A DNA stretch of 64,000 nucleotides from Streptomyces sp. NBC_01275 (lineage in GTDB: Bacteria > Actinomycetota > Actinomycetes > Streptomycetales > Streptomycetaceae): positions 5,022,001-5,086,000 of the forward strand of contig NZ_JAPEOZ010000001.1 of the NCBI RefSeq assembly GCF_026340655.1, written 5' to 3'. Below are positions 8,288 through 15,880 of the stretch, piece after piece. How positions within the stretch are numbered: position 1 is the stretch's first letter; each line of letters opens with the position of its first letter. Below the pieces are notes generated by a model. It saw only the letters and a program-made list of their open reading frames with translations, ran no database searches and was not told where the DNA came from. The position numbers were made by a program, and so were the translations under genes.

Positions 8288-8293
8288 GTTGCC

Positions 8294-8575
8294 TCACAGA
8301 GAGTAGAAGGGCGGGCTGACCGGGACGACGTCCCGCAGTCGGGTTCGGTCCGTGTACGTGGAGCCGGCGCGGTGGGCGACGAGTTCGGCCCGGGTGATCG
8401 AGCCCGTGCACTGGTCGTCGCCGTCGCACAGGAGCAGGTAGTCGACGCGGGCGCCGGCCATGACGGACAGGGCCACTTCGACCGTCATGTCGTCGCTCAC
8501 CCGGGGTCCGGACCCGTCCATGTCGTGCAGGGCGTGGGCCGGCGTCGGGCGGAGCTGCGTCGATACCTGGGGCAA
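8294..8575 (-). CDS. Single CBS-domain-like small protein
   Basis: A 93-residue protein with one CBS-like half-domain: VSDDMTVEVALSVMAGARVD, then YLLLCDGDDQCTGSITRAEL. CBS domains bind adenine nucleotides and usually work in pairs, so this protein would need to dimerise. The start is TTG at 8575, with a perfect AGGAGG five bases upstream; other start codons in frame run into the helicase coding sequence. It lies 28 bases downstream of helicase 2 and six bases upstream of the SCO5918-like gene, so the three form one transcription unit. Regulation of the helicase by nucleotide level is possible but speculative. Confidence 0.75.
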   Translation of the reverse strand: MPQVSTQLRPTPAHALHDMDGSGPRVSDDMTVEVALSVMAGARVDYLLLCDGDDQCTGSITRAELVAHRAGSTYTDRTRLRDVVPVSPPFYSL

Positions 8576-8603
8576 AGCTGCCTCCTGAAGGGGGGGATGG
8601 GGA

Positions 8604-10136
8604 CTAGGCCGCCGGGCGGAAGGCGGAGCGGCGCGGGGTCCTGCGGCGCGCGGCCTCGCCTGCGCCCTGGCCGCCCTCGGCCGTACGCTCCCCGGCGCCG
8701 CGGCCACCACGGCGACCACGGGACGAACGCGACGTCGAGGACCCGCCGGAACCGCCGGACGAGCGGCGGGGGCGTTCCACGACGGGCGCGCGGATGACGA
8801 CGGGCACGCCCGAGGGGGCCTGCGCGCCGGTGATGCGGGTCAGCTCCGCCTCGCCGGAACGCACCGGGGTGATCTGCGGGTTGATGCCGGCGTCCGCCAT
8901 CAGCCGGCTCATGCCGCGCCGCTGACCGGGCGTCACCAGGGTGACCACGCTGCCGGACTCGCCGGCGCGGGCGGTACGGCCGCCGCGGTGCAGGTAGTCC
9001 TTGTGGTCGCTGGGCGGGTCGACGTTGACGACGAGGTCGAGGTTGTCGACGTGGATGCCGCGGGCGGCGACGTTGGTCGCCACCAGCACGGTCACGTGCC
9101 CGGTCTTGAACTGGGCGAGGGTGCGGGTGCGCTGCGGCTGGGACTTGCCGCCGTGCAGGGCCGCGGCGCGCACACCGCTGTTCAGCAGGTGCGTGGTCAG
9201 CCGGTCCACCGCGTGCTTGGTGTCCAGGAACATCAGCACGCGTCCGTCGCGCGCCGCGATCTCGGTGGTCGTGCGGTGCTTGTCCGTGTCGTGTACATGG
9301 AGCACGTGGTGCTCCATCGTGGTGACCGCGCCCGCGGACGGGTCGACGGAGTGCACGACCGGGTCGTGGAGGTACGTACGGACCAGACGGTCGACGTTGC
9401 GGTCCAGGGTCGCCGAGAACAGCATCCGCTGTCCGCCGGGACGCACCTGGTCGAGCAGCGCGGTGACCTGGGGCATGAAGCCCATGTCCGCCATCTGGTC
9501 GGCCTCGTCGAGGACGGTGATGTCGACGGCGTCGAGCCGGCAGTCGCCGCGGTCGATGAGGTCCTTCAGCCGTCCCGGCGTCGCCACGACGACCTCGGCT
9601 CCGGCGCGCAGCGCACCGGCCTGCCGGCCGATCGACATCCCGCCGACGACGGTGGCCAGGCGCAGGCTCACGGAGCGGGCGTACGGGGTGAGCGCGTCGG
9701 TGACCTGCTGGGCGAGCTCCCGGGTGGGCACCAGGATCAGGGCCAGCGGCTGGCGGGGCTCCGCGCGCCGGCCGGCCGTACGGGCCAGCAGGGCGAGGCC
9801 GAAGGCGAGGGTCTTGCCGGAGCCGGTGCGGCCACGGCCCAGGACGTCCCGGCCGGCCAGCGAGTTCGGCAGCGTCGCTCCCTGGATCGGGAACGGCACG
9901 CTCACGCCCTCGTGGCCGAGCGAGGCCAGCAGACGCGCCGGCAGCTCGAGATCGGCGAACGACTCGACGGCGGGCAGCGGGGGAGTCATGGTCTTCGGCA
10001 GCGCGAACTCGCCCTGGAGAGCGGCCGGTCGACGGCCCTGACCGGAGGAGCGGCGCGGAGCGCCGGAGCGGCCGGCTGTGGATCCCGAGCGACGGTCGTA
10101 GGTGTTGCGGGTATTTCGGGCACGTTCACGGTTCAT
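8604..10136 (-). CDS. DEAD-box ATP-dependent RNA helicase (copy 2)
   Basis: This 510-residue RNA helicase is a close paralogue of copy 1. It shares the core from EFALP through TGAQAPSGVPVV with mostly conservative changes: GRTGSGKT, PTRELAQQV, VLDEADQMADMGF, SAT, ARGIHVDNLD and HRGGRTARAGE are all intact. The basic, Ser/Gly/Arg-rich C-terminal tail differs from copy 1, as does the N-terminal tail. The ATG at 10136 is preceded by AAGGAAGG, which is folded into a hairpin. It is second in the cold-shock/helicase/CBS/SCO5918-like operon. The two copies probably come from duplication of a cold-shock/helicase unit, followed by divergence in the tails and downstream genes. Confidence 0.95.
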   Translation of the reverse strand: MNRERARNTRNTYDRRSGSTAGRSGAPRRSSGQGRRPAALQGEFALPKTMTPPLPAVESFADLELPARLLASLGHEGVSVPFPIQGATLPNSLAGRDVLGRGRTGSGKTLAFGLALLARTAGRRAEPRQPLALILVPTRELAQQVTDALTPYARSVSLRLATVVGGMSIGRQAGALRAGAEVVVATPGRLKDLIDRGDCRLDAVDITVLDEADQMADMGFMPQVTALLDQVRPGGQRMLFSATLDRNVDRLVRTYLHDPVVHSVDPSAGAVTTMEHHVLHVHDTDKHRTTTEIAARDGRVLMFLDTKHAVDRLTTHLLNSGVRAAALHGGKSQPQRTRTLAQFKTGHVTVLVATNVAARGIHVDNLDLVVNVDPPSDHKDYLHRGGRTARAGESGSVVTLVTPGQRRGMSRLMADAGINPQITPVRSGEAELTRITGAQAPSGVPVVIRAPVVERPRRSSGGSGGSSTSRSSRGRRGGRGAGERTAEGGQGAGEAARRRTPRRSAFRPAA

Positions 10137-10144
10137 GAGAAACC

Positions 10145-10172
10145 TTCCTTGATGCGGGCGCGTATCAAGGAA
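10145..10172 (-). promoter_or_regulatory. Hairpin sequestering the helicase-2 Shine-Dalgarno
   Basis: TTCCTTGAT (10145-10153) pairs perfectly with ATCAAGGAA (10164-10172). The same single mismatch follows as in copy 1, then a 2-bp upper stem and a four-base loop. The 3' arm in mRNA includes AAGGAA of the ribosome-binding site. Compared with copy 1, one C-G pair has become T-A with both sides changed, which supports selection on the structure. Confidence 0.8.
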
Positions 10173-10254
10173 TTCCCGCAGCAAATTGAACGGCGCAAAG
10201 AATCGCGAGAACGAGCCGAAGTCGACAGGGCTGGAATCGCCCTGGAAAGCAGCG

Positions 10255-10290
10255 AGCTGGGGCCCGCACCCCAAGGTGCGGGCCCCAGCT
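10255..10290 (-). terminator. Intercistronic hairpin between csp-2 and helicase 2
   Basis: A perfect 16-bp stem, AGCTGGGGCCCGCACC and its complement, with a CCAA loop sits 41 bases after the cold-shock stop. It matches the stem at 6263-6295 except for two positions where both partners changed together (T-A to C-G). There is little T-rich sequence after it, so read-through into the helicase may be higher than in copy 1. Confidence 0.75.
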
Positions 10291-10331
10291 GCGAAGTACG
10301 CGTCAGCGCCTGATGTCAGGCGGAGACGATG

Positions 10332-10535
10332 TCAGGCGGGAACGATGTTCTCGGCCGTCGGGCCCTTCTGGCCCTGCGCGATGTCGAAGGACACCTTCTG
10401 GCCTTCCTGCAGCTCGCGGAAGCCCTGGGCGGCGATGTTCGAGTAGTGGGCGAAGACGTCGGGGCCGCCGCCGTCCTGCTCGATGAAGCCGAAGCCCTTT
10501 TCCGCGTTGAACCACTTCACGGTGCCAGTAGCCAT
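10332..10535 (-). CDS. Cold-shock protein, CspA/ScoF family (copy 2)
   Basis: A 67-residue cold-shock domain protein, an RNA chaperone. It differs from copy 1 mainly in the middle loops (IAAQGF for IATSGF, SFDIAQ for TFDVTQ). RNP1 KGFGFI and RNP2 DVFAHY are intact. The ATG at 10535 follows AAGGAGA, a strong ribosome-binding site. It heads the operon that continues through helicase 2, the CBS-type gene and the SCO5918-like gene. Its leader contains the shared 18-base element at 10620-10637. The two paralogues are likely to be expressed together or at different temperatures. Confidence 0.97.
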   Translation of the reverse strand: MATGTVKWFNAEKGFGFIEQDGGGPDVFAHYSNIAAQGFRELQEGQKVSFDIAQGQKGPTAENIVPA

Positions 10536-10619
10536 TTTGTTTCTCCTTCGGGACGGTGTTCGGAGCCGCCGAATGCGAACTCCGGTCGCCGTGATGATCG
10601 CCCGTCGGAAAAACCTTCT

Positions 10620-10637
10620 GGGAACCACAACTGCAAC
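10620..10637 (-). promoter_or_regulatory. Conserved cold-shock leader element (copy 2)
   Basis: GGGAACCACAACTGCAAC matches the copy-1 element in 16 of 18 positions, 85 bases upstream of the start codon. A TGCTA sequence on the coding strand (plus-strand TAGCA near 10651) lies just upstream, as in copy 1. The remaining gap 10638-10963 contains the upstream promoter region and a G-rich tract but no gene I can support. Confidence 0.6.
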
Positions 10638-10822
10638 TGAGGTCGACACTAGCATGGCGCGATCGCCCCGGTACGGTGCATGATTTCCTCCTGGTCCGCC
10701 CTCGCGGGAATATTCATCGCGCCCCGCGGTAATTTCTCCTGCCGCGGTCACAGATATTGCTCTGCCCGGACGACAGCGTTGCTGCGGGTTTTTCGGGCCT
10801 CGGCTCCATGACCTCGCCCTAC

Positions 10823-10880
10823 GGGGAGCAGGGGCGGGGGTGGGGCAGGGGGACGAGGGTGGGGCGGGGCGGGGCCGGGC
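10823..10880 (+). other. G-rich tract with G-quadruplex potential
   Basis: About ten runs of three to five G separated by one to four bases occur on the plus strand in under 60 bases. This exceeds the four-run minimum for a G-quadruplex several times over. It is non-coding and lies upstream of the cold-shock-2 promoter region and downstream of the gene at 10964. Confidence 0.7.
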
Positions 10881-10963
10881 GGCGGATGTGCGAGGAAGGC
10901 CACAACAGCGGCAACGGCTTCCACGACTGCAACGGCGGCGACATCCGTGACAGCCGTGCCGTC

Positions 10964-11359
10964 TCAGCCGGGCTCGTCGGTGTGCGCACGCCGGGCCTGG
11001 GAACGGCTGCTGTCCAACCAGGGCGAGGGGACCGACGTTCCGTCGGCGGCGTCGGCGTCGGCAGCGCGGCCGGTGTCCACCGTCAGGTGGAGCAGGGTGC
11101 CCCCGCCGTTCGCGCCCGTGGGATAACTGCGGGGTTCGTCGCAGTGGAACACCTGGCGCAGGACGAGCGCGACCTGCTGGGCGACCTCGGGGTCAGCCGC
11201 GATGACGCGCACCTCGGCGAGCCCGTCGCGCAGGGGCGGGACTTCCCAGCTCTCGGGAACGGTCCCGGGGACGGTTTCAGGGACGGTCGCGGGAACGGTC
11301 GCGGGAACAGTCTCAGGGGTGCCGTCGACGTCCCGGGGGCCGCTTGACCTCGTACGCAT
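10964..11359 (-). CDS. Hypothetical protein with Thr-Val-Pro repeats
   Basis: A protein of about 131 residues that I do not recognise. The N-terminal third contains five TVP[A/E/G] repeats encoded by a 12-base tandem DNA repeat (about 11255-11320). A conserved-looking core follows, [23 protein letters not shown], which reads as strand-helix. Then come a Gly-rich turn, the strand [10 protein letters not shown] and an Asp/Ala-rich tail. The ATG at 11359 is my choice; a GTG at 11368 is nine bases upstream in frame. It is divergent from the next gene, with about 220 bases between them. Confidence 0.6.
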   Translation of the reverse strand: MRTRSSGPRDVDGTPETVPATVPATVPETVPGTVPESWEVPPLRDGLAEVRVIAADPEVAQQVALVLRQVFHCDEPRSYPTGANGGGTLLHLTVDTGRAADADAADGTSVPSPWLDSSRSQARRAHTDEPG

Positions 11360-11581
11360 GGACGCCACCGCTCTCTGCTGCCGCCTGCCCCCGACACGCC
11401 CACCGTACTCTCGCGCGGTCCCGGCCGGACGGGTGCGAGCGAACGGGCAGGGGCCCTACGGGAGGTGGGAGTACCGTGAAGGAGTCGAGGGTTCTTCGCG
11501 CGCCCGCTTCCACGCGGCGCCGTTCTCGGCGTACGACGACGCCGGGCCGGTCCCGTCCTGGCCTGGGGCAGGGTGCGCCTC

Positions 11582-12391
11582 ATGACTGTGAACCTGCCCG
11601 ACCGGCGGCACCGACAGGGCCCCTCCCCCGTGGAGGGGGAGCACATCCGCCCGCTGAGCCGGTGGCAGATCGAGGACCGGCGGCGCGAACTCGGGGACCT
11701 GTACGCGCAGACGTCCGGAGCCGAGCCCCACGCGTGGGACCGGGAGCGCGCCCTCTTCCTGCACCGCCTCGCCCTCGATGTACGACGGCCGGGCTTCGCC
11801 CTGCTGATCGCGGAGAGAAGCATGCGCGTGCAGACGGGCGTACAGACGGGCGTACAGACGGGCGTGGAGACGGACGTGCTGGCGGGGAGGGACGCACTCG
11901 CGGGCAGGGACGTGTTCCACGAGGCCGCCGCCTGGGTCGAGCCGGGTGCCGGGGCCGAGGCGACGGCCGGGGCCGGGGCGGGCGTCGGCCGTGGGGAGGG
12001 CCTTGTGCTGACGGGCTGCGCCTACGGCTTTCCGGTGCGCGACGACGGCCCTTGGTGGCAGGGCCTGGACGGATACCTCCCGCGCGACCTGCTCCGGCTC
12101 GCCGCCTCCGGCAGGCTCTACGCGATCTCCGGCCTCGTCGTCCCCTCCCGGGTGCGCACCCACGACCAGGGCCGTGAGTGGAACCTCGCCCGCCGCCTGC
12201 AGAAGCGGCTCCTCGCCGACCACGCCGCCGGGCTGGCCGACCACTCCGCCGTGCTCGGCGTCACGCTGGTGGACCGCGACGACGCCGTGACCCTCCGGGC
12301 CCTACGGTCCTGGGGCTGGCGCTCCGTCGCGGCCGACCCCCGGGACGCGTCCTGGTCCTCGCCGTGCCGCGCCCTGGTCGTCGGACCCTGA
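11582..12391 (+). CDS. GNAT-like acetyltransferase candidate
   Basis: A protein of about 269 residues with features of a diverged GNAT fold. There is an N-terminal helical region (RWQIEDRRRELGDLYA), a central pair of strands with the aromatic GFPVRDDGPWWQGL, then LYAISGLVVPSRVR. After that come the helix ARRLQKRLLADHAAG and the final GVTLVDRDDAVTLRALRSWGW, which matches the last GNAT strand/helix pair. The usual Q/RxxGxG/A acetyl-CoA loop is not clear, so the assignment is tentative. In-frame tandem repeats (VQTG, 11828-11875) interrupt a surface loop. A GTG at 11573 is an alternative start. Confidence 0.6.
   Translation: MTVNLPDRRHRQGPSPVEGEHIRPLSRWQIEDRRRELGDLYAQTSGAEPHAWDRERALFLHRLALDVRRPGFALLIAERSMRVQTGVQTGVQTGVETDVLAGRDALAGRDVFHEAAAWVEPGAGAEATAGAGAGVGRGEGLVLTGCAYGFPVRDDGPWWQGLDGYLPRDLLRLAASGRLYAISGLVVPSRVRTHDQGREWNLARRLQKRLLADHAAGLADHSAVLGVTLVDRDDAVTLRALRSWGWRSVAADPRDASWSSPCRALVVGP
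11828..11875 (+). repeat. 12-bp in-frame tandem repeat, four copies
   Basis: Four copies of GTRCAGACGGGC-like units encode VQTG-VQTG-VQTG-VETD. Unit length is a multiple of three, so changes in copy number would keep the frame of the surrounding gene. Confidence 0.85.
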
Positions 12392-12470
12392 CAGGGCCTC
12401 CGGGAAGGGCCCTGCGGGGACGGGTCTCCGGGAACGGGCCACCGGGCGCGTTCCTTTACTCTGCTCCTGC

Positions 12471-13670
12471 ATGGAGATCGAAACCCTCATCGCGCAACTG
12501 GCAGACCCCGCCGGGCAGCTGAAAGCCAGTGAACTACAGCCGCTGACGGACGAGTTGAAGCGCATGGGTCCCCCGGCCTTCGACGCGGTCGTGGCGGCCT
12601 GGCGGCGGGAGGAGTTCACGGCCTGGCAGCTGGGCCGGTTCCTGGACGGTTTCGACGAGCGGTCGGCGCACCAGTACGCGGCCGCCGCGGCCGACCCCGA
12701 CCGGTCGCTGGCCGCCGGCGGCTTCGCCGGTCTCCTCCGGCTGCGGGTGGAGTCCGACGCCGGACTCCGGGCCCTGGTGGGAGCCTTCACGCGCCGGGAC
12801 GGCGTCCCCTCCGGGGCCGCGGACTACGCCCGGCTGCTCGCCGACGCCTTCGGACCCCGGCTGCGCCGTCTGCGCCGCGACCCCGCCGAGTCCCCGAAGA
12901 CGCGGCGGGCGGCACTCGCGGCGCTGGCGGCGGGCGGCGGCGCCGACGCCCTCGACCCGCGCGACCGGGCGACGATCGAGCGGCTGATCCGGGTGAAGAT
13001 CCCGCACGAGATCCCGGAGCTTCCGGCGCCGATCCTCAGCGCCTGGTGGCTGGCCGTGCCCGGAGCGTCGTACGAGGGACTGTTCGAGGCGTTGGGGCTG
13101 CACGACCGGCGGCCCATCACGGTCCGGGCCGGCGTCGAGGCGACGGAGGGCAGCCGTGCCCTGCTCGAGCTGACCGGGTCCGACGGCGCCCGTCGCACGG
13201 TGGGACGGGTCTTCGTCACCCCGGAACTGGACGGCTGGCGGCTCGTCTACGGTCCGCTCCGTCTGCTGCTCGGCGAACCGTGGGACCCCTGGATGGAGTC
13301 GGTCGAGCGGCTCAGCGCCCACTGCGGTCAGGCCCAGTTCTTCTTCGTGGACGACCACGGCGGCTCGGACCTGTGGGTGGTGGCCGAGAAGGGCCGGGTG
13401 ATCCGTCGGTACACCGCCGAGGACGACCCCGAATGGGTGGGAGACCCGCTGCCCTGGGAGACCCTCGCGACCGAAGACCGCTACTACGACCCCGAGTTCG
13501 ACGACTGGCCGGCCAACGCGGGCACGGACGGCGCCGAGACCGCCTGCGCCCACCTCTCCGTCGACCCGGGCGAGGTCGGAGCCGACACCCGGATACGCGG
13601 CCACGGCTGGCTGGCGCTCACCGAACCGGACGTGGGGCACGGGGCGTTTCCTGGCACGCTTCCTCTCTGA
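12471..13670 (+). CDS. Conserved hypothetical protein with HEAT-like helical N-terminus
   Basis: A 399-residue protein of unknown function. Residues 1-165 are predominantly amphipathic helices of HEAT-repeat style (DELKRMGPPAFDAVVAAW; RRAALAALAAGGGADAL). Residues 230-360 look beta-rich and aromatic, with WDPWMESVERLSAHCGQAQF, a WVVAEKGRVIRRY strand and DDPEWVGDPLPWE, recalling domains of Streptomyces proteins of unknown role. There is no signal peptide or membrane segment. No ribosome-binding site is obvious before the ATG at 12471, so the start is moderately sure. It stands alone between the GNAT-like gene and the TetR gene. Confidence 0.7.
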   Translation: MEIETLIAQLADPAGQLKASELQPLTDELKRMGPPAFDAVVAAWRREEFTAWQLGRFLDGFDERSAHQYAAAAADPDRSLAAGGFAGLLRLRVESDAGLRALVGAFTRRDGVPSGAADYARLLADAFGPRLRRLRRDPAESPKTRRAALAALAAGGGADALDPRDRATIERLIRVKIPHEIPELPAPILSAWWLAVPGASYEGLFEALGLHDRRPITVRAGVEATEGSRALLELTGSDGARRTVGRVFVTPELDGWRLVYGPLRLLLGEPWDPWMESVERLSAHCGQAQFFFVDDHGGSDLWVVAEKGRVIRRYTAEDDPEWVGDPLPWETLATEDRYYDPEFDDWPANAGTDGAETACAHLSVDPGEVGADTRIRGHGWLALTEPDVGHGAFPGTLPL

Positions 13671-13859
13671 TCCTCTCGGATCCCCTCCGATCTGATCCCC
13701 TCTGACACCTGCCGCCGTGCTCGTGCGACCGCCGAGTCCGTCCACAGCCTGTGGACGAGTTCGTCTGGTGAGCTCGGTGGTCGGCTTCATGACGGCGGTC
13801 ATAGGCTGAGGGCGGCGGGAGTGGGAAGGCGTGTGGAACGGCGGCGGAGGTGGTCGGAG

Positions 13860-14525
13860 ATGGCTGAGGCGGAGTCGGAGGCGGTGACAGCGCCGGTGGA
13901 GGTGGCGGTTGCGGTGCCGGGGGCGTCCGGGCGGGGGCCGCGGGAGCGGATGGTGTTCAGCGCGGCTCAGTTGATCCGGCGGGACGGGGTCGTGGCCACG
14001 GGAATGCGGGAGGTCGCCGCGCACGCCGAGGCGCCGCGCGGTTCGCTCCAGCACTACTTCCCCGGCGGCAAGGAGCAGCTGGTCAACGAGGCGGTGGGCT
14101 GGGCGGGCCGGTACGCGGGCAACCGGGTCGCCCGTTTCCTCGCCGCGCTGCCCGAGCCGACGCCCGGCGGGCTGTTCGCCGAGATGGTGCGTCAGTGGAC
14201 CGACGAGTACGAGGCCGTCGGCTTCGCGTCCGGCTGCCCGGTGGCCGCCGCCACGGTGGACTGCGCGGAGTCCGTCGTATCCACGCGTGAGGCGGCGGCC
14301 GGGGCGTTCGCGGCCTGGACCGGGCCGGTGGCCGGGGCCCTGGTGGACATGGGGGTGCCGCGGGAACGCGCCGACGCGCTGGCCACGCTCATGATCAGCT
14401 CCCTGGAGGGGGCCCTCCTCATCGCCCGGGCGGAACGGGACGTACGCGCCCTGACGACCGTGTCCGGAGAACTCGGCCCCCTCCTGGACGCGGCGGTCAC
14501 CCGCGGCCGTGGGCCCCGCGGGTGA
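13860..14525 (+). CDS. TetR/AcrR family transcriptional repressor
   Basis: A 221-residue TetR regulator. The N-terminal HTH is typical: RERMVFSAAQLIRRDG, then MREVAAHAEAPRGSLQHYF. The C-terminal domain is LmrA/YxaF-like, with FASGCPVAAATVD and LISSLEGALLIARAERD-type segments; in that family the domain senses a small hydrophobic ligand. The ATG at 13860 has GGAGG nine bases upstream. It overlaps the 3' end of the convergent chitinase gene by 29 bases. No adjacent divergent target is apparent, so its regulon is unknown. Confidence 0.88.
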   Translation: MAEAESEAVTAPVEVAVAVPGASGRGPRERMVFSAAQLIRRDGVVATGMREVAAHAEAPRGSLQHYFPGGKEQLVNEAVGWAGRYAGNRVARFLAALPEPTPGGLFAEMVRQWTDEYEAVGFASGCPVAAATVDCAESVVSTREAAAGAFAAWTGPVAGALVDMGVPRERADALATLMISSLEGALLIARAERDVRALTTVSGELGPLLDAAVTRGRGPRG

Positions 14526-15576
14526 ACGGCTCGAAGGTGTGGCTGAAGTCCCACGTGCCCTGGGCGATCCCGGAGCAGGAGTCGGAGCCGCCGGTGCCCA
14601 CGCAGCCGCCGTTGTCGCGCTGCAGGGCCCAGAAGGAGAGCGTGCCGATCCCCTTGGCGACGGCCCACCGCTCCACCGTGACCGCGTTCTGCACGGTGAA
14701 GGTCTCCGCCGGGCCGTAGTCGTCGATGCCGGGCATCTCGGTGACGCCGATCAGGCGCCAGAGCTGGGCCGAGCTCTTCCCCGGGTAGAGGGCGGCGAGT
14801 TGGGCGTGCAGCCCGGTGGCGGCGGTCTCGGTGTCGGTCGCCATGTCGTGGGCGGCGCCGTCGTAGTAGTCGAACGTCATGATGTTGACGACGTCCACGC
14901 GCGCGCCGTTGGCGACGGCGTTCTTCAGCAGGGCCAGGCCGTTGACCTCCAGGCCCTTGGTCGTCGTCGGCAGGGTGTAGGAGAACTGCACGCTGCGGCC
15001 GGTGTGCCGGGCCCAGCGCTGGACCTCGGCGACGGCCTTGTTGCGGCGGTCGATCCCGGCGGCGTTGTCGAGCGAGTCGGCCTCGATGTCGAGGTCGATA
15101 CGGCTGATGCCGTACGTCGTGACGAGGCTCTCGTACACCTTGGCGATGGAGTGGACGTCGGTGCAGCTGTCGGCGAGTTCGGTGCCGGTGGTGTCGGCGC
15201 TGTAGCCGCCGAAGGACGGGATGACGTCGCCGCCGCGCGCCTGGATCGTGGCGATGTCCGCGCCGAAGACGGCCTTGCCGATGGGCTGGGAGGCCTGGCC
15301 GTTCCAGTACGCGGTGCAGGAGCCCGCCGCGTCCGTCTGGAGAAAGGCCATGGTCAGGTACTTGTTGCCGGAGGCGGCGGCGAGGGCGGCCGGGCTGTGG
15401 CCGGTCCACGCCTCGAAGTACGGCGCGGCCACGTGCGCGGGCAGGGGGTGGGCCGGGTGCGAGGGGGCTTGCTGTGCGGCGAGCGCGCCGCCTCCGCCGA
15501 GGGCGACCAGTCCGGCGGACAGGGCGGTGACGGACAGACAGGACAGCAACGCACGAAGAGAACCAGGTCGTCTCAT
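14497..15576 (-). CDS. Secreted family-18 glycoside hydrolase (chitinase)
   Basis: A 359-residue extracellular chitinase. The signal peptide has an MRRPG start, the hydrophobic LLSCLSVTALSAGLVALGG and a cut near ALAAQQA. The GH18 barrel follows, with the SFGGYS strand, the catalytic motif IDLDIE (Glu about residue 186) and MTFDYYDG, which provides the substrate-binding Asp/Tyr. The first Asp-Gly of the classical DGxDxDxE is Ser-Arg here, as in some ChiC/ChiD relatives. There is no carbohydrate-binding domain. Upstream at 15658 is a sequence like the DasR box, suggesting induction by N-acetylglucosamine/chitin. It converges on and overlaps the TetR gene. Confidence 0.9.
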   Translation of the reverse strand: MRRPGSLRALLSCLSVTALSAGLVALGGGGALAAQQAPSHPAHPLPAHVAAPYFEAWTGHSPAALAAASGNKYLTMAFLQTDAAGSCTAYWNGQASQPIGKAVFGADIATIQARGGDVIPSFGGYSADTTGTELADSCTDVHSIAKVYESLVTTYGISRIDLDIEADSLDNAAGIDRRNKAVAEVQRWARHTGRSVQFSYTLPTTTKGLEVNGLALLKNAVANGARVDVVNIMTFDYYDGAAHDMATDTETAATGLHAQLAALYPGKSSAQLWRLIGVTEMPGIDDYGPAETFTVQNAVTVERWAVAKGIGTLSFWALQRDNGGCVGTGGSDSCSGIAQGTWDFSHTFEPFTRGAHGRG

Positions 15577-15657
15577 TGACGCTCCCTTGGAGGGCAGGGG
15601 TGAGTTGCGTGGGGGTGGGTCGGAGGTGCGTTCGCGTGGGGGCGAATGGCGACCAGC

Positions 15658-15702
15658 TTTGGACTAGACCAGTTAACTGTCAAGGTTCTTTACAGTTAAC
15701 TG
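15658..15702. promoter_or_regulatory. DasR-box-like site and twin palindromes upstream of chitinase
   Basis: TTGGACTAGACCAGT (about 15659-15673) resembles the DasR-responsive element of Streptomyces chitin genes (CTGGTCTAGACCAGT-like), with two left-arm mismatches. It runs into two exact copies of the palindrome CAGTTAACTG at 15670-15679 and 15693-15702, centred 23 bases apart. The 304-base region to the MMPL start contains no gene I can support. Confidence 0.6.
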
Positions 15703-15880
15703 ACCAAGCGGTTCGGCCGTAGTCGCCCGCACGCGCCCGTAGTCCTCGCGACGGAGTCGACGACGGTTTCGTACTGCGTGGCGAGTAGGGGAGAGTGTCG
15801 GCAGCCGTACGACGACAGGACGGGGGCGTCCCGGAGACGCTGGGCGGACAGCCTGGCATCAGATGCGGAGACCCCCTGTC

